Position numbers and translations under genes: made by a program
The notes under the pieces: generated by a model
Database searches by the model: none
The model's input: the letters and a program-made list of their open reading frames with translations, nothing else
Told to the model about the DNA's origin: nothing
Shown: positions 38,055-47,543 of the stretch, piece after piece
Layout of the letters: every line of letters begins with the position of its first letter
Position numbering within the stretch: position 1 is the first letter of the stretch
Origin: Candidatus Flexicrinis affinis
GTDB lineage: Bacteria; Chloroflexota; Anaerolineae; Aggregatilineales; Phototrophicaceae
NCBI GenBank assembly: GCA_016716525.1
Contig: JADJWE010000009.1
Span: 310,001-374,000 of the forward strand
Direction: 5' to 3'
Length of the DNA stretch: 64,000 nt

Positions 38055-41000
38055 TTGAATAACGAGTATTTCAACACCAAGAACTACGCCCGAACGCTCG
38101 ACGTTCAGGAGCTGCCATCGCTCATTGATATTCAGCTCGAGTCGTTCCAGTGGTTCTTGACCGAAGGGCTGTTGGAGCTTTTCGACGAGATCACGCCGAT
38201 CGAGAGCTACAACGGCAACCTCCGCTTGCATTTCCCCAGCAACCGCCCCGAGTCAAAGCAGTTCGACCTCAAATTCTGGTACGAAGAGCCGAAGTACAGC
38301 CGGGAACTGTGCCTCGAGCGCGACATGAGCTATTCCGTGTCGCTGTATGCCAAGGTGGCCCTCGAAAACCGCGACGCCGGCGGCGAAGTGACCACCAGCG
38401 AGATTTTCATGGGCGAGTTCCCGCTCATGACCGACAAGGGTACCTTCATTATTAACGGCACCGAGCGCGTGGTTGTCAGCCAGTTGATCCGCTCGCCCGG
38501 CGTCTATTTCGAGACGGAAGAGGATCGCAGCACGGGCCGCAAGCTGGCCTTCAGCAAGCTGATCCCCGACCGCGGCGCGTGGATGGAGTTCGAGACCCGC
38601 AAGAGCGACGCGCTCGTCCTCAAATTCAACCGTAAGCGCACCGTGCCGGTGACGACGCTCCTGCGCGCGTTGGCCGCCGTGCGCGACGAGATGGAAACGA
38701 CCGGCAGTGGCGAATCCCCGATCAAGGACGGCTCGGACGAGGAAATCCTCGCGCTGTTCGCCGACATCGACACGGATGAGAGCCACCACTTCATCTCCAA
38801 GACGATTGAGACCGAGACCGACCTTCAGAAGGGTCCGAAGGACCAGACGATTGCTCAGGCCTCGTTGATCGAGTTCTACAAGAAGATGCGCCCGGGCGAT
38901 CCGCCGACGCTTGACAACGCGCGCGAGTACCTCGAACAGCAGTTGTTCGATCAGCGCCGCTACGACCTCGAGCGCGTCGGCCGCTACAAGCTCAACAAGC
39001 GCCTCGGCCTGCAGGGCGAAGTGCCGCAGAAGATTCGCACCATTACCAAGCGCGATATCATTAACCTCGTACGCCACATGATCCTGATCAACACCGGGAA
39101 GCAGAAGCGCGACGACATCGACCACCTCGGCAACCGCCGCGTCAAGACGGTGGGCGAGCTGATTCAGAACAAGCTGCGGGTCGGCCTGCGCCGCGCCGAA
39201 CGCGTCATCAAGGAGCGCATGAGCACCAAGGAGCAGGAAAATCCGACTCCCGGCACGCTCATAAACATCCGCCCGATCGTCGCGGCCATCCGCGAATTCT
39301 TCGGGTCGTCGCAGTTGTCGCAGTTCATGGAACAGACCAACCCGCTGAGCGAGCTGCGCCACAAGCGTACGCTTTCCGCGCTCGGCCCCGGCGGTCTGCG
39401 CCGCGAACGCGCGGGTTTCGACGTCCGCGACGTGCATCACAGCCATTACGGGCGCATCTGCCCGATCGAGACGCCGGAAGGCCCGAACATCGGTCTGATC
39501 GGCCGCCTCGCCAGCTATGCGAAAGTCAATCAGTACGGCTTCATCGAGACGCCGTACCGCCGTGTCGTTCGCACCCTCAAGCTGGACGACGCGCGCCTAA
39601 TGGGGCGCTCGATCCGCGAGGACATCGAAAACAGCAAGGGCGATGTCATCGTCGAAGAGGGGACGGTCATCGACGAGGCGGTCGTCAAGACGCTCAAGAA
39701 GTCCAAGATCGAGGACGTGCCGGTCGTGCCGTTCGTTGACCCGAACAGCTTCTACCTGCCGGCCGACGAGGAAGACGACTTCGTCATCGCGCAGGCGGAC
39801 ACCCCGACCGACGAACTCGGCCAGATCACCGTCAGCCGTGTGTCGGCCCGCCACAACCAAGACTTCAAGATGCTGCCGACCAACCGCGTCGACTACATCG
39901 ACATCGCACCACGCCAGATCGTGGGTATCAGCGCCGCGCTCATCCCGTTCCTCGAGCATGACGACGCCAACCGCGCCCTGATGGGTTCGAACATGCAGAG
40001 TCAGGCCGTCCCGCTGCTCGACCCCGACCTGCCAATCGTCTCGACCGGCATGGAAGCGGTCGCGGCGCTCGACAGCGGCCAGATCCTGCGCACCGAGTAC
40101 GACGGCGAAGTCGTCAGCGTACAGGGCGACCGCGTGGTCGTTCGCACCGAGGACGGCGAGGACATCGTCTATACGCTGCGCAAGTACAACCGCAGCAACC
40201 AGTCGACCTGCATCGACCAGAAGCCGATCGTGCGCAAAGGCCAGTTGGTCAAACGCGGCGACGTGCTGGCCGACAGCAGCTCGACTTACAAGGGCAGCCT
40301 TGCGCTCGGCCATAACGTGGTCGCGGCGTTCCTGTGCTGGGACGGCGGTAACTACGAAGATGCGCTGCTGATCAGCGAAGAAATGCTGCGCAAGGATATG
40401 TTCACGAGCATCCACATCGAAAAGCACGAGGTGGAAGCCCGCGAGACCAAGCTCGGCAGCGAAGAAATCACCTACGACATCCCCAACGTCGGCGAAGAGG
40501 CGCTCAAGGACCTCGACGAGTTCGGCATCGTGCGCATTGGTGCCGAAGTCGGCCCGAACGATATCCTCGTCGGCAAGATCACGCCGAAGGGCGAGCGCGA
40601 GCTGAGCCCCGAGGAGAAGCTGCTGCGCGCGATCTTCGGCGAGCAGGCCCGCGAGGTCAAGGACTCGTCGCTTCGCCTGCCGCACGGCGAGCGCGGCAAG
40701 GTCGTGGACGTCAAGACGTTCACCCGCGAAGAGCACCGCGATCTGCCCGCCGGCGTCGAGAAGATGGTGCGCGTGGCTGTCGCCCAGCGCCGCAAGCTGA
40801 CCGTCGGTGATAAGATGGCCGGCCGTCACGGCAATAAGGGTATCGTCAGCCGTATCGTCGCCCTTGAAGACATGCCGTACCTCGAAGACGGCACGCCGGT
40901 ACAGATCATTCTCAACCCGACCGGCGTCCCGGGCCGCATGAACCTCGGTCAGGTGCTCGAACTACACCTCGGCTGGGCGGCCGACCGGCTCGGCTTCCGC

Positions 41001-42008
41001 GCCATTACGCCGGTGTTCGACGGTGCCATGGAAGACGACATCCGCGCCGAACTCGGCCGCGCATGGCTGATCGACTTCGTGTGGGACCAGATCACCGAGC
41101 GCGCGTGGGAGTGGATCAAGCAGTACAACTACGGCGATACCGACCTCGAAGACGACGAAGAAGTGCGCAAGCTGTACATCTTCGAATGGCTGAAGGACAA
41201 CCCGGCCTACGACTCGCAGCAGATTCTCGAGAGTCAGGTGCTGCGCCGGCGCGCCGCGCTGGCCGAATGGCTGCGCGAGAAGGGCTACAATCCGGACCTG
41301 ACGCTGATGTTCGACACCGAAGGCGTCCGGCCCGAGAAGCGCGACGAGATCGAAGCCAACGCCATCGCCGTGTCGCTGACCGAGTGGATCAAGCTGTACG
41401 ATCCGAGCGCGAAGATCCCCGCCAACGCGACCAACGCCGACCTGTATGCAATCGCCGACCGCGTGATGTTCGCCACGGGCGTTCCGCTGCCGCACTACGG
41501 CAAGATGACCCTGTACGATGGCCGCACCGGCGAACCGTTCGACAACTCGGTGGCAGTCGGCTATGTGCACATGCTCAAGCTGGCGCACTTGGTCGAGGAC
41601 AAGGTGCATGCCCGTTCGACCGGCCCGTACTCGCTGGTGACGCAGCAGCCGCTCGGCGGTAAGGCACAGTTCGGCGGCCAGCGTCTCGGCGAGATGGAAG
41701 TGTGGGCGCTGGAAGCCTACGGCGCGGCCTACACGCTGCAGGAAATGCTGACGGTCAAGTCCGACGACGTGCAGGGGCGCATCAGCACCTACGAAGCGAT
41801 CGTCAAGGGCGAGCCAATTCAGGACCCGGGTATCCCGTCGAGCTTCCGCGTGCTGGTGAAGGAACTCCAGTCGCTGGGTCTGTCGGTGGAAGCGATCACC
41901 GAAGACGGTGAGACGATCACCTTCGGTAAGGAAGACGACCTGCGCGCGGCCCAGCAGCAGAAGCCGCAGACGACCTATACGCCCAGCCCGACCGATCTGC
42001 TCGACTAG
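38055..42008 (+). CDS. rpoB: DNA-directed RNA polymerase beta subunit
   Basis: A 1317-residue beta subunit. Visible: the rifampicin region (FGSSQLSQFMEQTN, LSALGPGGLRRERAGF), VRDVHHSHYGRICPIETPEG, the DNA/Mg-associated GDKMAGRHGNKGIV, and the C-terminal clamp (GGKAQFGGQRLGEMEVWALE). Start set at TTG 38055 because AAGGAG (38042-38047) precedes it by 7 bases; an earlier in-frame TTG at 38031 would put that site inside the gene. It has its own consensus promoter and terminator. Neither rplJ/rplL upstream nor rpoC downstream is present. At the E. coli D516 position this protein has Glu426; S531 and H526 equivalents are conserved. Confidence 0.98.
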   Translation: MNNEYFNTKNYARTLDVQELPSLIDIQLESFQWFLTEGLLELFDEITPIESYNGNLRLHFPSNRPESKQFDLKFWYEEPKYSRELCLERDMSYSVSLYAKVALENRDAGGEVTTSEIFMGEFPLMTDKGTFIINGTERVVVSQLIRSPGVYFETEEDRSTGRKLAFSKLIPDRGAWMEFETRKSDALVLKFNRKRTVPVTTLLRALAAVRDEMETTGSGESPIKDGSDEEILALFADIDTDESHHFISKTIETETDLQKGPKDQTIAQASLIEFYKKMRPGDPPTLDNAREYLEQQLFDQRRYDLERVGRYKLNKRLGLQGEVPQKIRTITKRDIINLVRHMILINTGKQKRDDIDHLGNRRVKTVGELIQNKLRVGLRRAERVIKERMSTKEQENPTPGTLINIRPIVAAIREFFGSSQLSQFMEQTNPLSELRHKRTLSALGPGGLRRERAGFDVRDVHHSHYGRICPIETPEGPNIGLIGRLASYAKVNQYGFIETPYRRVVRTLKLDDARLMGRSIREDIENSKGDVIVEEGTVIDEAVVKTLKKSKIEDVPVVPFVDPNSFYLPADEEDDFVIAQADTPTDELGQITVSRVSARHNQDFKMLPTNRVDYIDIAPRQIVGISAALIPFLEHDDANRALMGSNMQSQAVPLLDPDLPIVSTGMEAVAALDSGQILRTEYDGEVVSVQGDRVVVRTEDGEDIVYTLRKYNRSNQSTCIDQKPIVRKGQLVKRGDVLADSSSTYKGSLALGHNVVAAFLCWDGGNYEDALLISEEMLRKDMFTSIHIEKHEVEARETKLGSEEITYDIPNVGEEALKDLDEFGIVRIGAEVGPNDILVGKITPKGERELSPEEKLLRAIFGEQAREVKDSSLRLPHGERGKVVDVKTFTREEHRDLPAGVEKMVRVAVAQRRKLTVGDKMAGRHGNKGIVSRIVALEDMPYLEDGTPVQIILNPTGVPGRMNLGQVLELHLGWAADRLGFRAITPVFDGAMEDDIRAELGRAWLIDFVWDQITERAWEWIKQYNYGDTDLEDDEEVRKLYIFEWLKDNPAYDSQQILESQVLRRRAALAEWLREKGYNPDLTLMFDTEGVRPEKRDEIEANAIAVSLTEWIKLYDPSAKIPANATNADLYAIADRVMFATGVPLPHYGKMTLYDGRTGEPFDNSVAVGYVHMLKLAHLVEDKVHARSTGPYSLVTQQPLGGKAQFGGQRLGEMEVWALEAYGAAYTLQEMLTVKSDDVQGRISTYEAIVKGEPIQDPGIPSSFRVLVKELQSLGLSVEAITEDGETITFGKEDDLRAAQQQKPQTTYTPSPTDLLD

Positions 42009-42056
42009 CAGAGAAGTCGTCAGGAGTCAGTCGTCAGTTGAAAGTTGAAAACAGTA

Positions 42057-42089
42057 GCCGGTGGGGAAACCCGCCGGCTTTTGTTTTCT
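42057..42089 (+). terminator. rpoB terminator
   Basis: AGCCGG-T-GGG / CCC-G-CCGGCT hairpin with loop GAAA followed by TTTGTTTT, 48 bases after the rpoB stop. Classical rho-independent form, and it confirms that rpoB is transcribed alone. Confidence 0.85.
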
Positions 42090-42356
42090 AGCTGCCAGTC
42101 GTCAGGCGTCAGCCGTCACGTGGACGTAATCGATCCTGTCCACATACAATGTGGGCCGTGGTGGTGACCCGGTACACAATTCATGTCGCCGTATAGCGCG
42201 ACCGCCAACCTCGCTGTCTCGGTCGTAGCGGCGACCCGCCGGATCGCCCGCAAGAACCTCACTCCTAAGTCTCGTCTCCGTCTCGGCGAGGGGACTCACA
42301 CTATCGCATCTTTCTCCCGTCTCTTCGGGAGAGGGGCCGGGGGTGAGGTTCTCCCC
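42090..42356. repeat. Repeat-bearing spacer after rpoB
   Basis: No gene is seen. It holds CTGAC-type words (42015-42050 and 42091-42120), one palindrome GGCGACCCGCCGGATCGCC (42230-42248, one mismatch in the core) and a GC-rich hairpin-like stretch CTCCCGTCTCTTCGGGAG (42316-42333) followed by AGGGGCCGGGGGTGAGG. The last is another short word that I recall as dispersed in related genomes, which cannot be checked here. Confidence 0.55.
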
Positions 42357-43734
42357 CTAATCCTTGAACACGTTCCAGCGCACCTGATTTAACTCCCCGC
42401 ACTGCCGCTGTACCGTCGACAGCGTGATATACGGCAGTACGCGCAGCAGCACGTTGTCGAACGGCTCGGTCATCAGTTGGCACTCGTTCGCGCCGAAACG
42501 CGCCAGGTAGACCGCAAGGCGCAGGCTCAGGCGCGGTGCGGCGAACGATGTGCCGAAGTACGTGTCGCCCTGATACGTCACCTGTCCCGGCATCAGCACC
42601 TCGCCCCAGTTCGAGCATAGCGGGTTGCCGTCGGAATCCGTCACGCAGTTGAGCGCCTTCTGGAACGCGAGGAATGGCACGTCCTCGGCCGTCGCGCTGA
42701 CGCTCACCACCGCCGGCTCGGACGCCGGATAGAACGGGTATTCCAGCCCGGCGTTGCCCGCCGCCGCGATAAACACGTTGGCCTGCGAGATCAGTTCTTT
42801 CAGATAACCGCACGATCCAGATTCGGCGTCCGGATTGACGAATACGTTCGACCCATCGACAAACGCCCCGCACAAGTTTCCGCCCGCCTCGGTCGCGATC
42901 TTGACGCGCTCGGTGACCGTCTTGACGACATGCTGGAAGACGACGATCTTGGCCGGGTTGGCGTCGTCGATTAGCGCGTCCAGCGCGAACAACGCGTCGG
43001 TGTAGGCTTCCAGCGTCGCGATTTCGCTGCACGGCACGACGGCGAAGCTGGCATTGACGATCCACGGGATGTCGCCCAATTCGGGGCGGGTGGTGCCGTC
43101 CAGATAGCCGGCGATCTGCTGGTTGATCACGTCGAGGTCGTAGCTCTGCACGTCGACATGGATGACCTCGATGCCGAGGATGTCACTCAAACTGGTGTCA
43201 AACGCCCCAATGAAGTAGTCCTCGGGGACGGCAAGGCTGGAAATCTCGAGTTTGTCCGGCGCGTAGGCCGCAACGGCGTTGAGGATCGCCGCATTGACGA
43301 TCTCGCCATGCGGGTGCGGCGCCCCCGGCCCCGCGCCGGTGATAGTATAGTTGCCCGTACCATCGACACCGAACTCAGGCAGATGCACGGCACAGGTCTC
43401 TCCCTCGCTCAGGCCGCCGCCATGCTCCTCTGCAATACTTTCGATGTCACTGAAGCATAGCATCAGCATCGCCTGGATTTGCACCTGAGTCTCAGTTGAC
43501 TTGGCCGTAGGATCGAACAAGATCGACGACATAGGCGCTGTTCAACATCCCTCTCGAGCTCGTCCCAATTCGGTGTTCAGGATCAAGTCCGGTGAACTGG
43601 TCGACTATGAGCAATAGCGCCACAGGTTCAGGATTTGCTGGTGTCGATGGTGTCGCGCCAACATTACCTCCTACAATCAAAGTCATCGGCCACAGCAAGT
43701 CCAAACAAGCGCATGACATAGACCGTGGTTTCAT
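42357..43734 (-). pseudogene. Exported subtilase (S8) gene, frameshifted
   Basis: The upstream frame (43734-43492) has a hydrophobic signal-like start and VALLLIVDQF, the expected catalytic-Asp strand, then ends at a stop. The second frame (from ~43500 to 42357) carries PHPHGEIVNAA (catalytic His), ANVFIAAAGNAGLEYPFYP (oxyanion Asn) and TYFGTSFAAPRLS (catalytic Ser). Together they make a ~455-residue subtilase; the frames overlap at 43492-43532, so a single indel there breaks the gene. Its start is 36 bases past the TPR gene stop; a GTG at 43773 overlaps that stop as GTGA. Probably a secreted protease, decayed or misread. Confidence 0.75.
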
Positions 43735-43769
43735 CGTTGTTTTCCCCCGCTGCCTAAACGTTCGATCGC

Positions 43770-44177
43770 TCACTCTAGTACATGTTCCCGCTCCGCTGCA
43801 TACTCGCGAAGCAAACGTATCTTGTTTGAGTCACCAAGTTCACTATAGATCTCGAACGCCGTGCAAAGCGCGTGCTTCGCCCGAACGTTGTCACCCATAC
43901 AGTCGAAACTCATACCTAGTGTATGGTGGAGAACTCCGATCCAATATCGCCACGCTGGATCGCGATTGGCGATCTCAAGGGCATCTTCACAGTCTGCGAT
44001 GGAATCCTGATAGTATCCCGCGTCGTACTTCGCGCTCGCGAGGTTGTTGAGTGCGGCTAACTGGATCTCTACATCACCGATCCGTTCCGCCACTTCGAGG
44101 AATGCCTCGGATGTCCCCAACACGGCGTCCAGCGCCTCAGCAAGCCGCGGATCGCCAGTCTCTTTGTAGTAGTTCAC
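43770..44177 (-). CDS. TPR protein coupled to the STAND regulator
   Basis: A 135-residue helical protein with TPR-like pairs (VEIQLAALNNLASAKYDAGY, GVLHHTLGMSFDCMGDNVRA). Its GTG start overlaps the STAND gene stop as GTGA. The repeat pattern continues that of the STAND C-terminus directly, so it could be the detached end of one ~775-residue protein split by a frameshift, or a coupled separate subunit. I cannot tell which. Its stop overlaps a possible GTG start of the subtilase gene. Confidence 0.6.
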   Translation of the reverse strand: MNYYKETGDPRLAEALDAVLGTSEAFLEVAERIGDVEIQLAALNNLASAKYDAGYYQDSIADCEDALEIANRDPAWRYWIGVLHHTLGMSFDCMGDNVRAKHALCTAFEIYSELGDSNKIRLLREYAAEREHVLE

Positions 44178-46099
44178 TGTTGGCCTTCGAAATAAACGCG
44201 ATATTCCAGCGCGCGCATGGTTACGTAATCGTCGTTAAGGGCGTCGGCCTTGCGCTGGATGCGCTCGGCGATCTCCGCCGCCGTGTCAAATTCGTGCCGG
44301 TCGACAAATATCCGGTTCAGCACGCCGAGCAGGATGATCTCGCGGTCGGGCAGGCCCAACTGCTCGGCCCGGCGCAGCGCGTCCTCGTACGCCGCCCGCG
44401 ACTCGTCCAACCGGCCCGCCAGATACTCGATGTTGCCGAGCTTGCTGTACATGAAGTGCAGCATCAGCGAGTACTCCGGCTGACCCGCTTCTAGCCCCTC
44501 GGCCGCGCGGATCGCCTCGTACAGCCGCGTGCGCAGCAGGTCGTCATGGCCGTACGCACCGAGGTACGCGCTGTCGACCGTGAGACGGTACAGGATGTCG
44601 ATCAGGATGTCGGGCCGCATCAGCGACTCAGCGGCGTGGGCGGCGGCGTGCAGGATGTTGGCGCGTTCGGCGTACAGCGCGGCGACGTCCTGTGCGTGCT
44701 CGTTGACGTAGCGCAGGCAGGCCTCGGCAAAGCGCTGCTGCTGGGCGCGGGTCGGTGCACTGCGTTCGCGCAGGTACAAATACGCGACGTCGTGCACGCG
44801 GTAGCGGGCGACCGAGCCCTCCTTCTCGATCAACCGGACAAGGCTGCGCCGGCTCAGGTCGTCCAGTGCCGCCTGCACACGGCCGGCGTCCACGTCGACA
44901 ACCAGCGCCAGCAGATCGCGCGTCATGGCCGGCGTGAAGGCGCTGCCGAAGGCGAAGAGCACGCGCCGCATCACCGAGTCGGTAAGCTGATCGAGGCTGG
45001 TGTTGAGCGTGGCGGTCACGCTGCCGCGCCGCCTGCGTGCGACCTCGCTCTCGCCGTAGTCGGCCGGAAACTGCAGGCTGTCGAGCGTGCGCGCGGCGCT
45101 GTCCAGCAAATCAGCCGGGGACGCGCCGAGCGCCATGCTGTGCCCGGCGATCTGCAGCGCCAGCGGCAGGTCGCCCAGAAACGCGCACAAGTCCGTCGCC
45201 GCCGGATCTCGCAGCAGCGACTCGACGGTCTGCGCGGCGTAGTGCGCCAGCAGAGTCAGGCTGCCATGCGCGCCTTCGAACCCCTGCTGATCGAGCTCGA
45301 TCCGGTCGGCGCCGGGCAAGGCGTACAGATAGCGGCTTGTGACCAGCAGCGCAGCGCCGTCCGGCACGGTATTCGGCACGAACCAGCGGAAGTCGTCGAA
45401 GCTCCACCACACGTCGTCAAGCACGACCAGCAGGCGTTCGGTCTGGCTCAACCGTGCCCGAATCTGCTCGGCGGCGTCGGCGTTGTCCACCGCTCGGCCG
45501 ACCTCGCGTTCCATGTCGAGGCAGCGCGCGATCTCGCGCAGGGTTTGCGGCACGCCCGCGCTGCCGACCTGCACCCACATCACGATGGCTTTGGGGGCGC
45601 TGCCAATCCAGCGATGTGCCGCCTCGGCCGCGAGCGCCGTCTTGCCCATGCCGCCGAACCCGCGGATCAACACGGGCGTACACGTCGACAGACCCTCACC
45701 GACGCGGTGCAGCACCGAATCGCGGCCAATCAACCGGTCGGCGCGGTAGGCGCTAAGCTGTGCGCGCTGCTCGGCAGTAATCCAGCGCGCGCTCTCCTCG
45801 GCTACCGGCCCGCGGCGCAGTTCCTCTGTGCGGACATCGGTGAGTTGATGCGCCGCCGGCAGAGAATCGACCGGCTTGGCGCGGCGGACAACGGCGGTTA
45901 CGGCATCAGTGTACGGGTCGGGGATTTGCAGGGCGGCGATCAGCAGCGGCGCGCTGTTCTTGGGGAAGCGATCTTCACGCTCGTAACGCGAGATCGTGTC
46001 TTCCTGATAGCCCATCAACTGGCCAAGCGCGCTTTGGGTCAGGCGCAGCACCTCCCGGCGGTGCTTCACCCACGCTCCAAAATGCGCGTACTCGGTCAT
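44174..46099 (-). CDS. XRE-HTH / NB-ARC (STAND) / TPR regulator
   Basis: A 641-residue protein: an N-terminal XRE helix-turn-helix (HRREVLRLTQSALGQLMGYQ, 14-33, SRYEREDRFP), a STAND NTPase with Walker A GFGGMGKT (147-154), Walker B LLVVLDDVW and the GxP-like GDLPLALQIAG, a winged-helix region and a C-terminal TPR array. The start at 46099 matches the HTH; a longer frame adds no homology. Such proteins act as signal-triggered switches, using TPRs to sense a ligand and the NTPase to oligomerise. Here it heads a chain with a TPR gene and a subtilase. Regulatory versus defence role is open. Confidence 0.88.
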   Translation of the reverse strand: MTEYAHFGAWVKHRREVLRLTQSALGQLMGYQEDTISRYEREDRFPKNSAPLLIAALQIPDPYTDAVTAVVRRAKPVDSLPAAHQLTDVRTEELRRGPVAEESARWITAEQRAQLSAYRADRLIGRDSVLHRVGEGLSTCTPVLIRGFGGMGKTALAAEAAHRWIGSAPKAIVMWVQVGSAGVPQTLREIARCLDMEREVGRAVDNADAAEQIRARLSQTERLLVVLDDVWWSFDDFRWFVPNTVPDGAALLVTSRYLYALPGADRIELDQQGFEGAHGSLTLLAHYAAQTVESLLRDPAATDLCAFLGDLPLALQIAGHSMALGASPADLLDSAARTLDSLQFPADYGESEVARRRRGSVTATLNTSLDQLTDSVMRRVLFAFGSAFTPAMTRDLLALVVDVDAGRVQAALDDLSRRSLVRLIEKEGSVARYRVHDVAYLYLRERSAPTRAQQQRFAEACLRYVNEHAQDVAALYAERANILHAAAHAAESLMRPDILIDILYRLTVDSAYLGAYGHDDLLRTRLYEAIRAAEGLEAGQPEYSLMLHFMYSKLGNIEYLAGRLDESRAAYEDALRRAEQLGLPDREIILLGVLNRIFVDRHEFDTAAEIAERIQRKADALNDDYVTMRALEYRVYFEGQQ

Positions 46100-46324
46100 G
46101 GTGCCGGCCGATCTCAGAACTGGACGGGCGGAATGATCGAATCTATCCGGGTGACCCGGACAAATGCGGGCCGGATTGCGTGTGTAATGCGAGGAGCGAT
46201 GGCACAGACGGCCCGTGCGGTCCCTCAACCGCACATGCTGACTCTACCACGGGTTCCCTAATCGGAAAAGCAGGCTCGCCCGTGCCTCCGCAATCGGTAA
46301 CCGCTGTATCGGGAGTGAAACATC

Positions 46325-47089
46325 ATGTGGTTGATCTTGGCCGACGACACCGACTCCTCCGCCCGCTGGCTGTATCAGCAGTTGAAGCACGATGCTCGAC
46401 TCGACGTGCGTCTGGCAAGCGCCTTCACCGTAGCCAGCAACATCAACTGGGCATTTCGCGCATCGCCGACGGGCAGCAGCCCTGAGTTCATCCTCGCCGA
46501 CGGCCGACGCATTTCGACCGACTGCCTCGACGGTGTGCTCAACCGGCTGACGCGCATCCCGTCGGTGCGGGGTACCACAGCACCCGGACGCGCCGCCTGC
46601 GAAGGCGACCCGGAACAGACCGCGCATTTCGTCAACTGGATGTACAGCTTGTCGATCCCGGTGCTGAACAGACCGGACATCCTAAACCTGACCGGAATCT
46701 GGCGGCGCGCGTCGGACTGGACGGTGATGGCATCGGTCGCCGGGTTGCTCCCCGCGCCCTTCCGCGCCGAGACCCCGCCCGCATATCACACCGAAGTCTC
46801 GCTGGTCGCGGACTCGCGCATCGACGGGATGAATCGCACGGTGTTCGTCGTCGGTGGGCGTGTGGTCGGCGAAGACGTCCCGGCCTCGATCGCAGATGGG
46901 TGCGTGTGCCTCAGCCATATTCTCAACTGCGACCTGATCGCCGCGCACTTCTGCGTCAACCGAGCCGGCGCATGGTTAATCACCGGCTTCAGCGCACAGC
47001 CCGATCTGCGCCTCGGCGGGGACGCGCTCGTACACGCGATCGCGGCGATGATGCTGGCACGTAACGACGTACTATCGGCGTCGGCGTAG
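46325..47089 (+). CDS. Hypothetical protein, weakly ATP-grasp-like
   Basis: A 254-residue protein starting after GGGAGTG. Segments CLDGVLNRLTRIPS and LSIPVLNRPDILNLTG recall the N-terminal part of RimK-like ATP-grasp ligases, where such text precedes the lid, but clear ATP-binding residues are not seen. It has 5 cysteines and a hydrophobic C-terminal helix (ALVHAIAAMMLARND). It is divergent from the STAND regulator and closed by a strong hairpin. The ATP-grasp link is tentative; no function is assigned. Confidence 0.6.
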   Translation: MWLILADDTDSSARWLYQQLKHDARLDVRLASAFTVASNINWAFRASPTGSSPEFILADGRRISTDCLDGVLNRLTRIPSVRGTTAPGRAACEGDPEQTAHFVNWMYSLSIPVLNRPDILNLTGIWRRASDWTVMASVAGLLPAPFRAETPPAYHTEVSLVADSRIDGMNRTVFVVGGRVVGEDVPASIADGCVCLSHILNCDLIAAHFCVNRAGAWLITGFSAQPDLRLGGDALVHAIAAMMLARNDVLSASA

Positions 47090-47097
47090 GCTCGGGT

Positions 47098-47121
47098 GCG
47101 GGGAGGTTCGTACCTCCCCGC
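47098..47121 (+). terminator. Hairpin after the hypothetical gene
   Basis: Perfect 10-bp stem GCGGGGAGGT/ACCTCCCCGC with loop TCGT, 8 bases after the stop. No T-tract follows. It may end the preceding transcript. Confidence 0.5.
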
Positions 47122-47175
47122 TGCCGTGGTACATTCTGCGCAGCACACCGCCAACACGAGCGAAAGGATGACACC

Positions 47176-47543
47176 ATGGCCCGCCAGACGATCTCCAGCG
47201 GAAGCCCGTACGAGCCGATCCTCGGCCTATCGCGGGCGGTGCGCGTCGGCCCGCCGCCGTCGTGGCCGCAGCCGGCACGACGCGTCGAGCCTGGGCCGGC
47301 GCAAGCTCGCGGGGTCGCGCGCGCGCCAGGTCGCGCTCGAACAAGCCGGCGCAAGCCTCGACCACGTGATCCGGACGCGCACGATGCTCACCCGGATCGA
47401 GGATTGGCAGACGGTCGCCAAAGTGCGGTCGCAGTACGTGGGCCATGTGCGCCCGGTCGATACCGTCGTGCAGGTCTCGCGTTTCATCGATCCGGAGTGG
47501 CTAATCGAGATCGAGGTCGACGCCTACGTCGACGACCTCCCGC
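47176..47543 (+). pseudogene. RidA-family gene, broken
   Basis: An ATG after AAAGGATGACACC opens MARQTISSGSPYEPILGLSR, a RidA-type start. After about 24 codons the frame is lost. RidA sequence resumes in another frame from ~47318 as ALEQAGASLDHVIRTRTMLT, RPVDTVVQVSRFIDPE and LIEIEVDAYVDD. The stretch between is about 40 bases shorter than expected, so both a deletion and a frame change are present, and the 3' end runs into the G/C block. RidA enzymes deaminate reactive enamines. It may be a real pseudogene or an assembly join. Confidence 0.75.
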
